From RQOF01 sp964461135 (GTDB taxonomy: Bacteria > Calditrichota > Calditrichia > RBG-13-44-9), in the NCBI GenBank assembly GCA_964461135.1, contig CAYWTB010000011.1, positions 1 to 64,000 on the forward strand: DNA of 64,000 bases, in the 5' to 3' direction. The first letter of the stretch is position 1. Each line of letters begins with the position of its first letter. Made by a program: the position numbers and the translations under genes. Below are positions 43,308-50,926 of the stretch, piece after piece. The notes beneath the pieces are model-generated. The model did no database searches. It was not told the DNA's origin and worked only from the letters and a program-made list of their open reading frames with translations.

Positions 43308-45176
43308 TCATTTAATGTTAATTTTGGGGCACCAGAAATAATATTCTTTGTTATGTGGTGCGAATTCGGACGGAATGATGGTTCGAACAGGTGTATAGTG
43401 CGCGAAAGCGATAAGCCGGTCATCCGGTAATTGATTATTGATGTGAACCCGGAAGGGAATCTGATCGCGAAGATAATCAACATTATAGTATTGCTTGTTT
43501 TTTAATCTCATTTTCTCGGAAAGTGAAACCGGAATTGAAAACTGTTCATCGATGCAGTCCTTTTTTGCCCAGGAGGAGTGCCGGGTCAATTGAGCATCTT
43601 TGTAATGAGCAACATGTTCTGCAGGAATTAGCCAGATGCCTTCTCCGGCAGTGATCTCTTTTAGTTTCCCCAGGTAGTAGGAAATTTCCTCATCCAGGTT
43701 TTCTTCCCAGTCCTGGGTGTATTTTGGTAAATTGGAAATTTCAAAATTTATGTGCTCTTCCGCGGCCTGCTGATGCAACTGGTAAATAAAATGGGCAAGA
43801 GACTGGGCGGAACCTACAGGTGAAGTGACCTGTTCCGATCCGATGGATTGCCAGCTGATAAAATTGGTGCGCAAATCCATTTTTTCATAAAAATGTGCCT
43901 CCGGAAGGAGTGCAAAAGTGTTTTCAGGATATTGATCCTGGATCAGGGAGCTGATTATCCATTTTGCTTTTTCGGGAACCCGGATTATACCCGGAATGTA
44001 ACTATTGGGATTCCAGCCCACCGCAAAAAGATATTGAAAAGGACTGGATATCATCAGATGCAGCATGGGTTTACGCCCAATTTTTAAAGAAGGATAGATA
44101 TCCCGTGAGAGTTCCTCGATGGCATTAAAATTACCATCGGAATAAAGGGGTATGAAATAATTCCCGGTCAGGGCACTTATGGCTGAGCAGAGCAGACCGC
44201 TGATATAGCTTCCGAGTACATTGTAATGGTGAGTTGAGAAAAATATTGCTGAGTTTTTTGTAGAACTGAGCATACTGGAAATACTGTCCAGTGAATCACG
44301 CATATCGGGACGCAGGTAGTAATCGAGAACCGGTTCAACTTTTTCCTGATACATTTTCCATAGTGTAGTCAATTCGGTTTGCGGCATCTCATTTTTCTTT
44401 AGATCATAGATTTTGTAAAACAAATAAAAAAGATGCAGCGGTTCGGTGTGCGGATTATTTTCCAGATGAATGTTGGCGAACCAGCTGGTACGAGAGGGGA
44501 TGGGATTCAGGGAGAAAAAAGCATTTTTCCTGAAAGCATATTTTGCTTTCAGCAGATGCCTGCTGAGAATGGGTTGTTTGGTGAAAAGGTCTCCGATGCT
44601 TAGTGAGTATGTCAGATTCTGTAATACTCTACTGTCATCGCACTTATGGTGTTTAAAGGGAGAATCCAGAAGAGCCCGGAAAAGATGTCTATCCAGCGGG
44701 GCAACAAAATCGATGGCTTCAATATTATTATTCTGTGCAAAATCCAGCAAGGCGCGGATATCATGCAAAGAAATCATGGGGTTTATCAGAATTGCCAGGG
44801 GAGCTATGCTTTTATTACTTTTCATGTCTGCTACCACAGCGTGAAAAATCAGCTCGGGGGTCTCCGGTTCCAATTTCCCGTTTTTCTTATGAAAGGATCT
44901 CCCCAGCCGTATAGGGTGGGAGAGCAGTTCATAAGAAAAATGACCACGTGGACATAAAGCTCCTTGGTTAAGGGGGTTAGCATAATCAAAATCCAATACA
45001 TCCAGAGTTTTGCTAGAAAATATAACCTCATCCAGGCCTTTCAGAATTTTAAAACGGCAACCCACGGAACAGAAAGGGCAGGTCACCTGGAAAGTTTTTT
45101 TCAAAAAGGAATCAAATATGTGTTGAGTGCTCATATTTTTGTTATCTTGGTTTTTTGTGATGGGATGAATTATCAT
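43308..45176 (-). CDS. molybdopterin-fold oxidoreductase-like protein, no visible catalytic Cys
   Basis: A 622-residue protein of the molybdopterin oxidoreductase fold (formate dehydrogenase alpha, NuoG, FwdB). The N-terminal [4Fe-4S] site is intact: CPFCSVGC and CPRG (Cys33, 36, 40 and 75). The following domains keep fold fragments (SIGDLFTKQPILSRHLLKAK, GYISGLLCSAISALTG-like) but I cannot find the Cys or Sec that ligates Mo or W in formate dehydrogenases; the expected position reads CDDSRVLQNL at best. It is therefore probably a NuoG-like structural relay rather than an FDH. A start at ATG 45134 is also possible. Function unproven. Confidence 0.72.
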   Translation of the reverse strand: MIIHPITKNQDNKNMSTQHIFDSFLKKTFQVTCPFCSVGCRFKILKGLDEVIFSSKTLDVLDFDYANPLNQGALCPRGHFSYELLSHPIRLGRSFHKKNGKLEPETPELIFHAVVADMKSNKSIAPLAILINPMISLHDIRALLDFAQNNNIEAIDFVAPLDRHLFRALLDSPFKHHKCDDSRVLQNLTYSLSIGDLFTKQPILSRHLLKAKYAFRKNAFFSLNPIPSRTSWFANIHLENNPHTEPLHLFYLFYKIYDLKKNEMPQTELTTLWKMYQEKVEPVLDYYLRPDMRDSLDSISSMLSSTKNSAIFFSTHHYNVLGSYISGLLCSAISALTGNYFIPLYSDGNFNAIEELSRDIYPSLKIGRKPMLHLMISSPFQYLFAVGWNPNSYIPGIIRVPEKAKWIISSLIQDQYPENTFALLPEAHFYEKMDLRTNFISWQSIGSEQVTSPVGSAQSLAHFIYQLHQQAAEEHINFEISNLPKYTQDWEENLDEEISYYLGKLKEITAGEGIWLIPAEHVAHYKDAQLTRHSSWAKKDCIDEQFSIPVSLSEKMRLKNKQYYNVDYLRDQIPFRVHINNQLPDDRLIAFAHYTPVRTIIPSEFAPHNKEYYFWCPKINIK

Positions 45177-45194
45177 AAGGTTTCATTGTTCCGG

Positions 45195-46037
45195 TTAACC
45201 GAAAACATCAGGATACTGCTGAATTTTTGCATAGTTCATATCGGGTCCGTCTTTACACAGGTAGTACGGGCCAATATTACAGCGTCCGCAAATTCCCATG
45301 CCACAACTCATTTTGCGATTCATGGACAGGTATATCTGTTCGGGTTTAAATCCCACACTCAATAATTTCAGCGTCACGAATTTCAGCATTATTTCAGGAC
45401 CGCATGAGACCGCATAGGCATTATTCATATCGATACCGGTATTTTCCAGCAATTCAGTAACCAGCCCTACTTTTCCTTTCCAGTCGGCAGTTGCCCGGTC
45501 AACTGTACATTCAAAATCCACATTGGACAGTTTCTTCCATTCATCATACTGGTTTTTGAAACTCAGTTCCGAAGGATTGCGTGCCCCATATTTGATGGAA
45601 ACCCTTTTGAATTTATTTAAATTGTGAAATAGCGCGTTGAGCAGGGCGCGCAAAGGTGCCAGGCCAACACCTCCTCCCACCACCAGAATCTCTTTACCCG
45701 CAAATTTTTCCATGGGATAACCCCGGCCAAAAGGTCCTCGTAAACCCACCCAGTCTCCGGCCTTCAGATTGTGGACCGCTTCCGTCAAATGGCCGGCTTT
45801 CAGGATGGTGATTTCCATGGTATCCAGGTTATAGGGAGAGGAAGATGGTGTAAAAGGAGCTTCACCGATGCCGGCAATGGTCAATTGCATAAATTGTCCG
45901 GCCTTGAAGGGAATTTCCCGTGGAGGTTTCAGTACCAGGGTTTTAATAGTTGGTGTTTCGCTGATGACTTCAAGTACCTTGGTTTGCAGGGGGTGAAAAA
46001 CATTCTCCATACTTTTATTCTCTTGTATTTGATTCAT
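45195..46037 (-). CDS. FAD/NAD(P)-binding subunit (sulfhydrogenase gamma/AsrB-like)
   Basis: A 280-residue flavoprotein reductase: ferredoxin-NADP reductase-type FAD domain (GQFMQLTIAGIGEAPFT), NAD(P)-binding domain (VVGGGVGLAPLRALL) and a C-terminal [2Fe-2S] site (MSCGMGICGRCNIGPYYLC). This is the gamma subunit of group 3b hydrogenases (HydG) and of AsrB. It exchanges electrons between NAD(P)H and the Fe-S chain. GGAG six bases upstream supports the start. Group 3b alpha and delta hydrogenase genes are absent here; the partner seems to be the molybdopterin-fold protein. Confidence 0.9.
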   Translation of the reverse strand: MNQIQENKSMENVFHPLQTKVLEVISETPTIKTLVLKPPREIPFKAGQFMQLTIAGIGEAPFTPSSSPYNLDTMEITILKAGHLTEAVHNLKAGDWVGLRGPFGRGYPMEKFAGKEILVVGGGVGLAPLRALLNALFHNLNKFKRVSIKYGARNPSELSFKNQYDEWKKLSNVDFECTVDRATADWKGKVGLVTELLENTGIDMNNAYAVSCGPEIMLKFVTLKLLSVGFKPEQIYLSMNRKMSCGMGICGRCNIGPYYLCKDGPDMNYAKIQQYPDVFG

Positions 46038-46070
46038 GATTTACTCCGGCTTCTTTAATAAAAGCGGTTG

Positions 46071-47126
46071 TTAGAATATCTCTATACTCTCTTTCAGAAC
46101 CACCCGTTTTTCCAATTCCAGCAGAACCTGGCGCAGGTCGATATTGCCCATACATCCTTCCGAACAGCGTCCGCAGCCCGTGCAGGCTTCCACTCCAAAA
46201 TTGGTAACGAAGGAATCGAATTTATGATAGAAGCGATTTTTAAAACGCTCTCCCAGACTTAATCGGGGCGTCAGCCCGCCGGCCATCCGGGAATAACCGG
46301 CAAAGAAACAGGAATCCCATACTTTTATTCTTTCAAATCGCTCTTCCACCGGTTGATCATAAAGTAAGAAACAGTGGCAGGTCGGGCATATCTGGGTACA
46401 GGTGCCACATTCAACGCAGGTTTTGGACAGATCATGCCATTCCCCGGAGTGAAGATGTTTTTGGATGGCACTCTGATGGGTTTTAAAAAATTGATATTTT
46501 TCGTTTTTCTTTCTGACTTCCTTGCTGAGCTTCTGGCGCTGTGCTTCCCGCTTGTTAATTTGAGATCTGCTCGCTTTTTTGTATCCCGAAAAGTAGTGAT
46601 TTAAAAAATCCTGCCCTTTTTCAGATCCGGTTTCCAGCAGAAAGCCATCATTCAGAGGGGAAATGTTCAGATCAAATACATCCAGGGCATATGGAGTATG
46701 ATTCAGGAGCGTACAGGAACAAAATTCACCTGCCTGCAGACAATCTGCAGAAATAATAATATTTTCTTCCCGGGCTTTAACATAAGCGGGCTCCGGAGAA
46801 TCCCCTTCACGATACACCTTGTCGATAATTTTCAGGGCAGCCACATCGCAGGCTTTAGCCCCGATGATCACTTTGGGGGAATATTCCAGATTTTTTTCTT
46901 TTTCCACCGGATACTCGGCGACTTTTTGCTGAGGCGGATAAAAGAAACTTTTCAATGGCTGGGCTGTACGGATGGGAGCATAAAACCAGTTGTGATCTTC
47001 CCACGATTTCAACGGGAAATGTTTTAAATAAAATCCTTCTCCCGTCTGTATGGGCATGACAACAGGATAAGCTTGATTGATATTTTTAATGGCTGATAAC
47101 AGCTGATCCAGAGTAATTGTAAACAT
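46071..47126 (-). CDS. Fe-S subunit (sulfhydrogenase beta/AsrA-like)
   Basis: A 351-residue protein of the HydB/AsrA family, the beta subunit of group 3b hydrogenases and anaerobic sulfite reductase. Two [4Fe-4S] motifs are seen: CVECGTCTQICPTC near residue 235 and CTGCGRCSEGC near 325. The rest matches the family's YAPIRTAQPLKSFFYPPQQ and GAKACDVAALKIID parts. ATG 47126 is preferred to the TTG at 47132. It is the first protein gene of the long redox run, preceded by an unusually long leader with a terminator-like hairpin. Confidence 0.88.
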   Translation of the reverse strand: MFTITLDQLLSAIKNINQAYPVVMPIQTGEGFYLKHFPLKSWEDHNWFYAPIRTAQPLKSFFYPPQQKVAEYPVEKEKNLEYSPKVIIGAKACDVAALKIIDKVYREGDSPEPAYVKAREENIIISADCLQAGEFCSCTLLNHTPYALDVFDLNISPLNDGFLLETGSEKGQDFLNHYFSGYKKASRSQINKREAQRQKLSKEVRKKNEKYQFFKTHQSAIQKHLHSGEWHDLSKTCVECGTCTQICPTCHCFLLYDQPVEERFERIKVWDSCFFAGYSRMAGGLTPRLSLGERFKNRFYHKFDSFVTNFGVEACTGCGRCSEGCMGNIDLRQVLLELEKRVVLKESIEIF

Positions 47127-47288
47127 GATCAACCCGAGGATTTAGTTGTTCTTTAATGATTTATAGAGAGGAGTTCTGCCGGACACAGCTCCGCCCTGTC
47201 ACTTACAGGGAGTGGTAAATTAACGGCAACAGGTTCAGGTGTCAGCCCCGTTCCCGTTCAAAAGTTCATAATTTCACAATATAGGATT

Positions 47289-47322
47289 AAAAAAAAGGCT
47301 CCTGGTAAAACGACCAGATGCC
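47289..47322 (-). terminator. terminator-like hairpin in the leader of the redox operon
   Basis: On the minus strand, GGCATCTGGT (47322-47313) pairs with ACCAGGAGCC (47306-47297) with one mismatch around a six-base loop, followed by eight T residues (A-run at 47289-47296). It lies between the Rex-like promoter and the HydB-like gene, so it might be an attenuator or the end of a short transcript. Confidence 0.7.
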
Positions 47323-47601
47323 ATAAAGTCTTAACTATTTTATCCTGGAATACTATTGCAGCAGGGATATGAGTTGAAGATTTTAGATGAATTTCCGTGT
47401 TGGCCCAAAAGTCCATATCACCTGTATAAGAAAAACAAATGCAACCTGTTAAGGCTTTATTATTTTGCCGGTAATGTTGTCTGATCGTCCCGTTTTTCAC
47501 TCCGGTTAAGCACCTGAAGCCAACTGTTGAATTCATCTCTTATCTGCTTTACCACCTGCTGAATTCTGTTGCTTACTTTTTTAAATCCGTACTTAATTAA
47601 A

Positions 47602-47619
47602 TTGTTAAAATATTAACAA
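47602..47619. promoter_or_regulatory. Rex-type operator
   Basis: TTGTTAAAATATTAACAA is a perfect match to the TTGTTAA-N4-TTAACAA consensus that Rex (the NADH/NAD+ sensing repressor) recognises in clostridia. The palindrome extends one base each side (AATTGTTAA and TTAACAATT, 47600-47621). It lies at about +3 to +20 relative to the promoter at 47629-47656, the usual place for repression. No rex gene is in the window. Confidence 0.6.
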
Positions 47620-47628
47620 TTAGGCCTA

Positions 47629-47656
47629 AATATAAAATTTTAAAATTAAAAGTCAA
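47629..47656 (-). promoter_or_regulatory. sigma70-like promoter for the redox operon
   Basis: On the minus strand, TTGACT (47656-47651) and TATATT (47634-47629) are separated by 16 bases within an AT-rich stretch. Transcription would begin near 47622 and run leftward towards the HydB-like gene. The Rex-like operator sits immediately downstream. Confidence 0.6.
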
Positions 47657-47777
47657 CAATAAAAAATAATTTTGTTAAACTTTTCATTTGAATGAATAAT
47701 TTTTACTAAAATTAAATGTTATTAACAGAAGTAAGATTGTTTGTTAAATAAAGTTAAGGAATTTCCGGTTTTATTAC

Positions 47778-49232
47778 TCAGTTCTTTTTTTTCCTCACAT
47801 TATCTTTAAATCTGGTTCCGAATTCGAATCCGCTCTCAACCGCCTTTTTGTTAATATCTATCAGCCGTTTGCGGGAGATGATATATGGCAGGGTGGCCAG
47901 GAGAGTTTCCTTCTTTAAAATACTGGTATAGCCCACAAGGGCGCCTAAGATTACCATGTTGGCAATCCGGGTGTTTCCCAGGTCATCCGCTATTTTAGTA
48001 GCAGGGATATCCATCACTTCAACATCGTTGCGTGCCGGCTTAATATCGATCAATGAAGAATCATATATAATTAATCCTCCGTTGAGGACATCTTTTTCGA
48101 ATTTTTCCAGAGATGGCCGGTTCATGGTTACCAGAATTGATGGGAAGGATACGACCGGTGATCCTACCGTTTTTTCAGAAATTTGGACATGACAATTGGC
48201 GGTTCCACCGCGCATTTCCGGACCGTAGGAAGGAATCCATGAAACATTGTAACCTTCCATCATACCCGCCTGAGCCAATCCCACCCCCAGCAGCAGGATT
48301 CCCTGTCCGCCGAAACCGGCCGCTTTTATAGCCGGATTTTTATATCTTTCTGACGGGCTGGTTTTTTTGAATAATTTTTCCTGCAGCCGGGTAATTCCCA
48401 GGTTCTCTTTAATTTCTTTTTTTGTGGCAATATGCTTCTCATGAGTACGGGGTTCTATTTCCGTTGACCGATCCCTGAAAACTCCCAGCGGAAATACCTT
48501 AATCATTTCTTCCTCAATCCACTTCAGGGAATCCACAGGATCCATCTTCCAGCCGGAAGGGCAGGGAGAAAGAACCTCCACCAGCGAATACCCTTTTCCC
48601 TCAATCTGGTATTTGATGGCTTTGCGGATAGCCATGCGGGCTTTCGCACGATGCTTCACATCATGAACCGATACTCTTTCCAGGTATACCGGAGCATCCA
48701 GGCTGTTGACCAACTCACATACCCGGATAGGATTTCCCTCATTATAATAATCACGTCCGCGGGGGGAAGTGGTAGTTTTTTGCCCGATGAGGGTGGTGGG
48801 TGCCATCTGACCGCCGGTCATACCATAGATGGCATTATTGACAAATATGACAGTCACATTTTCACCACGGTTTGCTGTATGAATCAACTCCGCTGTGCCG
48901 ATTGCCGCCAGATCTCCATCTCCCTGGTAACTCACTACAATACTGTGCGGATGGGCCCGTTTAATGCCGGTAGCCACTGCAGATGCCCTGCCATGTGCCG
49001 CCTGTATGTTACCCGTGTCAAAATAATAATAAGCAAACACACTGCAGCCAACCGGACTGATTATTATTGATTTATCGATAACGTCGAAATCTTCCAGAGC
49101 TTCAGCCAGGAATTTGTGAATATTCCCATGACCACATCCCGGACAATAGTGTGTACTTTTTTTATCAGGATTGGGATTGCGGAAATATTCATCATAAAAT
49201 GCTTTGGATTTCGTCCATTCTGTTTTAGCCAT
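47778..49232 (-). CDS. 2-oxoacid:ferredoxin oxidoreductase, fused beta and gamma subunits
   Basis: A 484-residue fusion. Residues about 1-265 are the TPP-binding beta subunit: CPGCGHGNIHKFLAEAL, VSYQGDGDLAAIGTAELIH and NNAIYGMTGGQMAPTT (GDG-NN TPP/Mg motif). Residues about 300-484 are the gamma subunit: AAGFGGQGILLLGVGLAQAG and the SYGPEMRGGTANCHVQIS loop. With the alpha and ferredoxin subunits upstream it oxidises a branched-chain or related 2-oxoacid to the acyl-CoA and reduces ferredoxin. The start follows the alpha gene by 22 bases. Fusion of beta and gamma is uncommon. Confidence 0.92.
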   Translation of the reverse strand: MAKTEWTKSKAFYDEYFRNPNPDKKSTHYCPGCGHGNIHKFLAEALEDFDVIDKSIIISPVGCSVFAYYYFDTGNIQAAHGRASAVATGIKRAHPHSIVVSYQGDGDLAAIGTAELIHTANRGENVTVIFVNNAIYGMTGGQMAPTTLIGQKTTTSPRGRDYYNEGNPIRVCELVNSLDAPVYLERVSVHDVKHRAKARMAIRKAIKYQIEGKGYSLVEVLSPCPSGWKMDPVDSLKWIEEEMIKVFPLGVFRDRSTEIEPRTHEKHIATKKEIKENLGITRLQEKLFKKTSPSERYKNPAIKAAGFGGQGILLLGVGLAQAGMMEGYNVSWIPSYGPEMRGGTANCHVQISEKTVGSPVVSFPSILVTMNRPSLEKFEKDVLNGGLIIYDSSLIDIKPARNDVEVMDIPATKIADDLGNTRIANMVILGALVGYTSILKKETLLATLPYIISRKRLIDINKKAVESGFEFGTRFKDNVRKKKN

Positions 49233-49254
49233 TCTCTCACCTCTTTATGGAAAA

Positions 49255-50307
49255 TTAAGAATTTTGATACCGTATTTTTATTTGTTCTATCAGCTCTTCA
49301 GTACTGGGGACATTCCCTCCCATACGATTGTAAAAGTAAACCGGAACTTTGAATTCTGATGCCAGACGTACATCATCCAGCAACTGCCCGTTGCTCATTT
49401 CCGCTACCAGGAGAGCGGTTCCGTGGTCTGCCATTTCCTTTATTTCTTTTTTGGGGAAGGGAAACAGGGTTACCGGTCTTAAAAGTCCTACCTTCAAACC
49501 TTCCTGCCGTAAATGGTCGATAGCCGAGCGCACCATTCGTGATACAATTCCGTAGGCCACAACAACGAATTTTGCATCATCCAGGTGATAGTCCTCATAA
49601 CGGACTTCTTTTTCCTGTATGAGACTATATTTTTCCTGCAATTTACGGTTATGAGCTTCCAGTTCATCAGGATCAAGATAGATAGAACTGATCAGGTTGG
49701 TTTTACTTTCAAAATCGCCGTAAAGCGCCCACTCTTTCCTGGGAAAATCGGTTCGGGGTTCCGGATATGAAACCGGCTCCATCATCTGTCCGATAAATCC
49801 ATCGGTTAAAATAAAGGTGGGATTACGGTATTTAAAGGCCAGGTCAAATGCATCCATGGTTAAATCACACATTTCCTGGGCACTGTTGGGAGCCAGAACT
49901 ATGTTTTTGTAGTTACCGTGTCCTCCCCCTTTGACGATCTGATTATAGTCGCTCTGTTCGGGTGCAATATTTCCCAGGCCGGGCCCCCCGCGTACCACGT
50001 CCACTACCACCACCGGTAATTCGGCTCCCGCGGCATATGAAATTCCTTCCTGCTTGAGACTGATTCCGGGGCTGGAAGATGCCGTCATTGCCCGAATTCC
50101 GCCGCTCACCGCACCATAAAGCATATTAATGGCGGCTACTTCACTTTCCGCCTGTATAAAGGTTCCTCCGATGGGGGGAAGGTAATAAGATGCAGCTTCG
50201 GCTATTTCTGAGGCAGGCGTGATAGGATAGCCAAAATATAAACGGCATCCTGCCAGGATGGCGCCTTTTACTACTGCATAATTTCCTTTTATAAGTTCTT
50301 TCGGCAT
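49255..50307 (-). CDS. vorB: 2-oxoacid:ferredoxin oxidoreductase alpha subunit (VorB type)
   Basis: A 350-residue alpha subunit of the 2-oxoacid:ferredoxin oxidoreductase family, closest in appearance to VorB (3-methyl-2-oxobutanoate dehydrogenase). Motifs are YFGYPITPASEIAEA, IQAESEVAAINMLYGA and the TASSSPGISLKQEG loop, with RGGPGLGNIAPEQSDYNQ further on. The C-terminal domain has a transketolase-like fold. The start overlaps the ferredoxin gene stop by one base (TAATG), which signals tight coupling. The exact 2-oxoacid cannot be read from the sequence. Confidence 0.92.
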   Translation of the reverse strand: MPKELIKGNYAVVKGAILAGCRLYFGYPITPASEIAEAASYYLPPIGGTFIQAESEVAAINMLYGAVSGGIRAMTASSSPGISLKQEGISYAAGAELPVVVVDVVRGGPGLGNIAPEQSDYNQIVKGGGHGNYKNIVLAPNSAQEMCDLTMDAFDLAFKYRNPTFILTDGFIGQMMEPVSYPEPRTDFPRKEWALYGDFESKTNLISSIYLDPDELEAHNRKLQEKYSLIQEKEVRYEDYHLDDAKFVVVAYGIVSRMVRSAIDHLRQEGLKVGLLRPVTLFPFPKKEIKEMADHGTALLVAEMSNGQLLDDVRLASEFKVPVYFYNRMGGNVPSTEELIEQIKIRYQNS

Positions 50308-50570
50308 TATAGTATAACCTCCACATTATCGTCAAATACGTGACCTTTCTTATATACTGCCACAGCCTCCGGTTCAGGACAGGCATAAAAACAAACATTA
50401 CACCCCGTGCAACCATCACCGATATAATATGCATAGTGATATCCTTTGGTATTGAATTTCTCATGAAATTTCAACACGTTTGGGGGGCAGGCTTCAATGC
50501 ACAGGCCGCACCCTTTACAGATCTCGGGTTCAATCGCAGTAATATTTTTCTCCAATACTTTCTTAGTCAT
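50307..50570 (-). CDS. vorD: 2-oxoacid:ferredoxin oxidoreductase ferredoxin-like subunit
   Basis: An 87-residue delta-type subunit with two [4Fe-4S] motifs: CKGCGLCIEACPP near residue 18 and CTGCNVCFYACPE near 53. It links the TPP active site to soluble ferredoxin. It is the first gene of the three-gene VOR operon and has its own promoter about 85 bases upstream. Length and cysteine spacing are typical of the VOR/PFOR delta family. Confidence 0.93.
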   Translation of the reverse strand: MTKKVLEKNITAIEPEICKGCGLCIEACPPNVLKFHEKFNTKGYHYAYYIGDGCTGCNVCFYACPEPEAVAVYKKGHVFDDNVEVIL

Positions 50571-50658
50571 TCCTATATCCTTTTAATTCGTTAAATGATT
50601 CACTAATTTAATACCATTAATTATATTTCGTTATTAAGAAAATTTTTTGTACGCAGGC

Positions 50659-50687
50659 AAAATAGAAAAGCAGACATTTTTTTTCAA
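50659..50687 (-). promoter_or_regulatory. sigma70-like promoter of the VOR operon
   Basis: On the minus strand, TTGAAA (50687-50682) and TATTTT (50664-50659) are separated by 17 bases. Transcription would begin near 50652, about 80 bases before the ferredoxin subunit start. An inverted repeat lies directly upstream of the -35 box. Confidence 0.5.
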
Positions 50688-50704
50688 GCAAAATAATATT
50701 TTGC
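50688..50704. promoter_or_regulatory. inverted repeat next to the VOR promoter
   Basis: GCAAAATA and TATTTTGC are perfect inverted arms around one central base (17 bases in all). Its position just upstream of the -35 box suits an activator or regulator site. I do not recognise the consensus. Confidence 0.4.
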
Positions 50705-50872
50705 ACAAGCCACTTATAAATAGATATTTATTACCCGTTTTATTTTACAAGGAAAGTTTATTTTTGTTTACTATTGTATAAATTTCTTTACGGTCATACC
50801 GGAAAGTACTATTGCTGCTCCGTTCCGGGCCACATGGACATTTTGGTGATATTAGTATTAATGGAAGGCAAT

Positions 50873-50901
50873 AAAAAACCCCCGGATCCGTGTTCCGGGG
50901 G
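50873..50901 (-). terminator. rho-independent terminator of the DHOD-like gene
   Basis: CCCCCGGA at 50879-50886 pairs perfectly with TCCGGGGG at 50894-50901 around a seven-base loop. Read on the minus strand, six T residues follow (A-run at 50873-50878). It ends the transcript of the gene at 50927-51913. Confidence 0.9.
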
Positions 50902-50926
50902 CTCAAAAGGAGGCAGCGTCAGAGTA

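Larger units (their letters stand above)
47127..47777. other. long leader/intergenic region
   Basis: A 651-base gap between the VOR genes and the HydB-like gene. It holds the promoter, the Rex-like operator and the terminator-like hairpin listed separately. Between operator and hairpin, the minus strand has a reading frame of about 50 codons ending at 47460 (ending QTTLPAK) that looks amphipathic but has no standard start codon. A CCTGATACC-like repeat fragment lies near 47228-47245. Confidence 0.5.
50571..50926. other. promoter region of the VOR operon and downstream end of DHOD-like gene
   Basis: A 356-base AT-rich gap. It holds the VOR promoter (50659-50687), a short inverted repeat next to it (50688-50704) and the terminator of the DHOD-like gene (50873-50901), all listed separately. 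I see no RNA gene or credible reading frame in the rest. Confidence 0.5.

Noticed and set aside
43308..45176. Formate dehydrogenase as the call for the molybdopterin-fold protein
   Set aside because: No Cys or Sec is visible at the metal-ligand position, and the protein is shorter than catalytic FDH alpha subunits.
47258..47536. 92-codon minus-strand frame in the redox operon leader
   Set aside because: It runs through the terminator-like hairpin at 47289-47322, and its composition is not protein-like. The other frame mentioned in the findings looks better but lacks a start codon.
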